NCBI GenBank assembly: GCA_003852805.1
Contig: RDDY01000356.1
Span: forward strand, 1 to 14,688
Source: Chryseobacterium sp.
GTDB lineage: Bacteria; Bacteroidota; Bacteroidia; Flavobacteriales; Weeksellaceae
Reading direction: 5' to 3'
DNA length: 14,688 nucleotides
Shown here: positions 13,448 through 14,688 of the stretch, piece by piece
How positions within the stretch are numbered: the first letter of the stretch is position 1
Layout of the letters: every line of letters starts with the position of its first letter
The notes under the pieces: generated by a model
What the model saw: only the letters and a program-made list of their open reading frames with translations
Databases searched by the model: none
Told to the model about the DNA's origin: nothing
Position numbers and translations under genes: made by a program

Positions 13448-13948
13448 TTATTTCACTTCCAATGTAAAGCCGCCTTTCATTTTGCCGTCGGCCATTAAGT
13501 TGTGCCCGATGATCAGCCAATATTCGCCTTTCTGAGGTGTCTCATAACTGAGGTCTTGGCCAAAGGGTCCGTCGAAGCTTCCATCCGGCATTCTTATTTG
13601 ATTGATGCGGATGTTTTGCATTTTTTCATCGGTACGCAGTTTGGCGTTCAGATTATTGCCGTTGAAGTTTTTGATTTTCAAAGTAAATTTCTGACCCGGT
13701 TCGCCCGACAGTTCGCCTTTAATAGCCAAGGGAAGCTGCGAGGCATCAACTATTTTCTCGGTTTCCGTTTTACCGTTATCAAAAGTATCCTGACTCAAAG
13801 CTTTGCTGTCAGCTGCCGGCACTGTGTCTACGGGCTGAACATAAGTGGCATCCACACCGATGGAATCTTCGGGTGTACCGTTGTCCGCGGGCGCTTCATT
13901 CTTGGCGCACGCCATCAGTAAAATCGGTATCAGAAACAGTTTTTTCAT
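13448..13948 (-). CDS. Lipoprotein with C-terminal beta-rich domain
   Basis: This 166-residue protein has a clear lipoprotein signal, MKKLFLIPILLMAC, with Cys14 as the modified residue. A long acidic, disordered linker follows (about residues 15-75). The C-terminal domain (about 76-166) is beta-rich, with GEPGQKFTLKIKNFNGNNL, MPDGSFDGPFGQ and GEYWLIIGHNLMADG. The pattern recalls pre-peptidase-C-like domains, but the match is weak. The start overlaps the stop of the enoyl-CoA hydratase gene as ATGA, so the genes are translationally coupled even though their functions seem unrelated. It is probably held in the outer or inner membrane facing the periplasm. Confidence 0.8.
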   Translation of the reverse strand: MKKLFLIPILLMACAKNEAPADNGTPEDSIGVDATYVQPVDTVPAADSKALSQDTFDNGKTETEKIVDASQLPLAIKGELSGEPGQKFTLKIKNFNGNNLNAKLRTDEKMQNIRINQIRMPDGSFDGPFGQDLSYETPQKGEYWLIIGHNLMADGKMKGGFTLEVK

Positions 13949-14688
13949 TTTTGTCGGAGTCTTTGCTTAATCTTTTCGATGTTTTGCTTTGCAGAATCTT
14001 CGAGGATCAGACTGGCGCTCATGTGGATTCGTTCGGGCATCAGTTCTTCGAAATGATCCGTGCCTTCCCACGAGACTTTTTTGATCAGTGCCAAGGCGTC
14101 ATCGCTTCTGCCCGAAAGCGTATGCAGAAATGCGTCCAGCGCCTGATCCATCTCGTCGATATTGGCGGAAACCGAATGGTAGATATTGTGCTGCATTGCC
14201 CAGTCAGCGCTACGGAAATCTGCATCGATGGCCATTGCCGCAAATTGTGATTTCCCGATTTTCCTTTCGACGTAAGGGCCGATAACAAACGGACCGATGC
14301 CAAGGTTCAACTCGGTCAATGCCAAGGCAGAATCCTTAGTCGCGAAACAGTAATCGGCTCCACAAGCGATGCCGACGCCGCCACCGGTCGTTTTGCCCTG
14401 AACGCGAACTACCACGACTTTGCCGCACTTTCGCATCGCATTCAAAACTTTAGCAAAGCCGCCGAAAAACGTTTTGGAGGTCTCCAACTCTTCGATCTGT
14501 AGCAATTCATCAAAGCTAGCGCCTGCACAGAAGGCTTTTTCACCCTGACTTTTTATCAAAATGGCTTTTACTTCTTTTTTGGCAGCTTCATCCAGGATAG
14601 TCTGGGCTAATTTTTCGAGAATAGCACCAGGTAATGAATTGCTTTTAGCGGTGCCGAATGTAATCTCGGCGATATTGTTCTTAATTTC
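13945..14688 (-). CDS. Enoyl-CoA hydratase/isomerase family protein (N-terminus cut)
   Basis: This crotonase-superfamily enzyme acts on acyl-CoA thioesters in the cytoplasm. About 247 residues are visible, and the frame stays open to the right edge, so the true start lies outside, probably only some ten residues away (EIKNNIAEITFGT is the usual first strand). The oxyanion-hole elements are SNSLP and FCAGASFDEL, with the second at TTGGGVGIACGADY. In rat enoyl-CoA hydratase Glu144 and Glu164 are the catalytic pair. Here the first position is Gly (GGGVG) while the second is kept in LTELNLGIGPFV. A hydratase with one glutamate, or an isomerase or lyase in the same fold, is possible. The substrate is unknown. 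It is the first visible gene of a three-gene leftward set. Confidence 0.88.
   Translation of the reverse strand, partial: EIKNNIAEITFGTAKSNSLPGAILEKLAQTILDEAAKKEVKAILIKSQGEKAFCAGASFDELLQIEELETSKTFFGGFAKVLNAMRKCGKVVVVRVQGKTTGGGVGIACGADYCFATKDSALALTELNLGIGPFVIGPYVERKIGKSQFAAMAIDADFRSADWAMQHNIYHSVSANIDEMDQALDAFLHTLSGRSDDALALIKKVSWEGTDHFEELMPERIHMSASLILEDSAKQNIEKIKQRLRQK

Noticed and set aside
1..14688. Mobile element, CRISPR array, phage or defence system
   Set aside because: No transposase, integrase, terminal repeats, spaced direct repeats, cas, toxin-antitoxin or restriction genes are visible. Gene content is core-like throughout.

Overview
The window is chromosomal DNA from a member of the Bacteroidota, most likely the Sphingobacteriales; the genus cannot be read from the sequence. 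The evidence is: promoters of the Bacteroidota type (TAnnTTTG -7 boxes) in front of several genes, a protein with a type IX secretion (T9SS type A) C-terminal signal, a DUF3810 protein, TlpA-like and small lipoprotein genes typical of the phylum, a lack of clear Shine-Dalgarno sequences, and a tRNA without an encoded CCA tail.

Layout, left to right. (1) Leftward: the 5' part of an NADP-malic enzyme gene (maeB), a BadF/BcrA-type sugar kinase and an unrecognised 86-residue protein. (2) Rightward, 1757-5506: a tight group encoding GtrA, a PlsC-like acyltransferase, a FucP-type sugar transporter and a DUF3810 membrane protein with an HEXXH motif. The group has -7 boxes before gtrA and before the transporter. 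(3) 5507-6022: a gene-poor gap. Its left edge carries what looks like a small leftward RNA gene, with a promoter, a 5' hairpin and a UUCG-loop terminator that runs into the 3' end of the DUF3810 gene. Its right edge carries the terminator of a tRNA-Met gene. (4) Leftward, 6023-9660: tRNA-Met, a TlpA-like lipid- or envelope-associated thioredoxin protein, a small PID-CTERM-like membrane protein and a T9SS cargo protein. (5) Leftward: clpX, then the greA-HIT pair. (6) Rightward from the divergent greA promoter: a degenerate Rieske-like lipoprotein overlapping dtd. (7) Leftward to the right edge: an enoyl-CoA hydratase family gene (cut by the window end), a lipoprotein overlapping it by ATGA, and a further exported protein.

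Most of the window is ordinary core genome: central metabolism, proteostasis (ClpX), transcript cleavage (GreA), tRNA proofreading (Dtd) and envelope proteins. I see no insertion sequence, phage, CRISPR array or island boundary. The items most worth following up are the candidate small RNA at 5461-5549, the hairpin in the greA leader, the Rieske-like lipoprotein that has kept both cysteine ligands but lost both histidines, and the small PID-CTERM-like protein coupled to a T9SS cargo gene.
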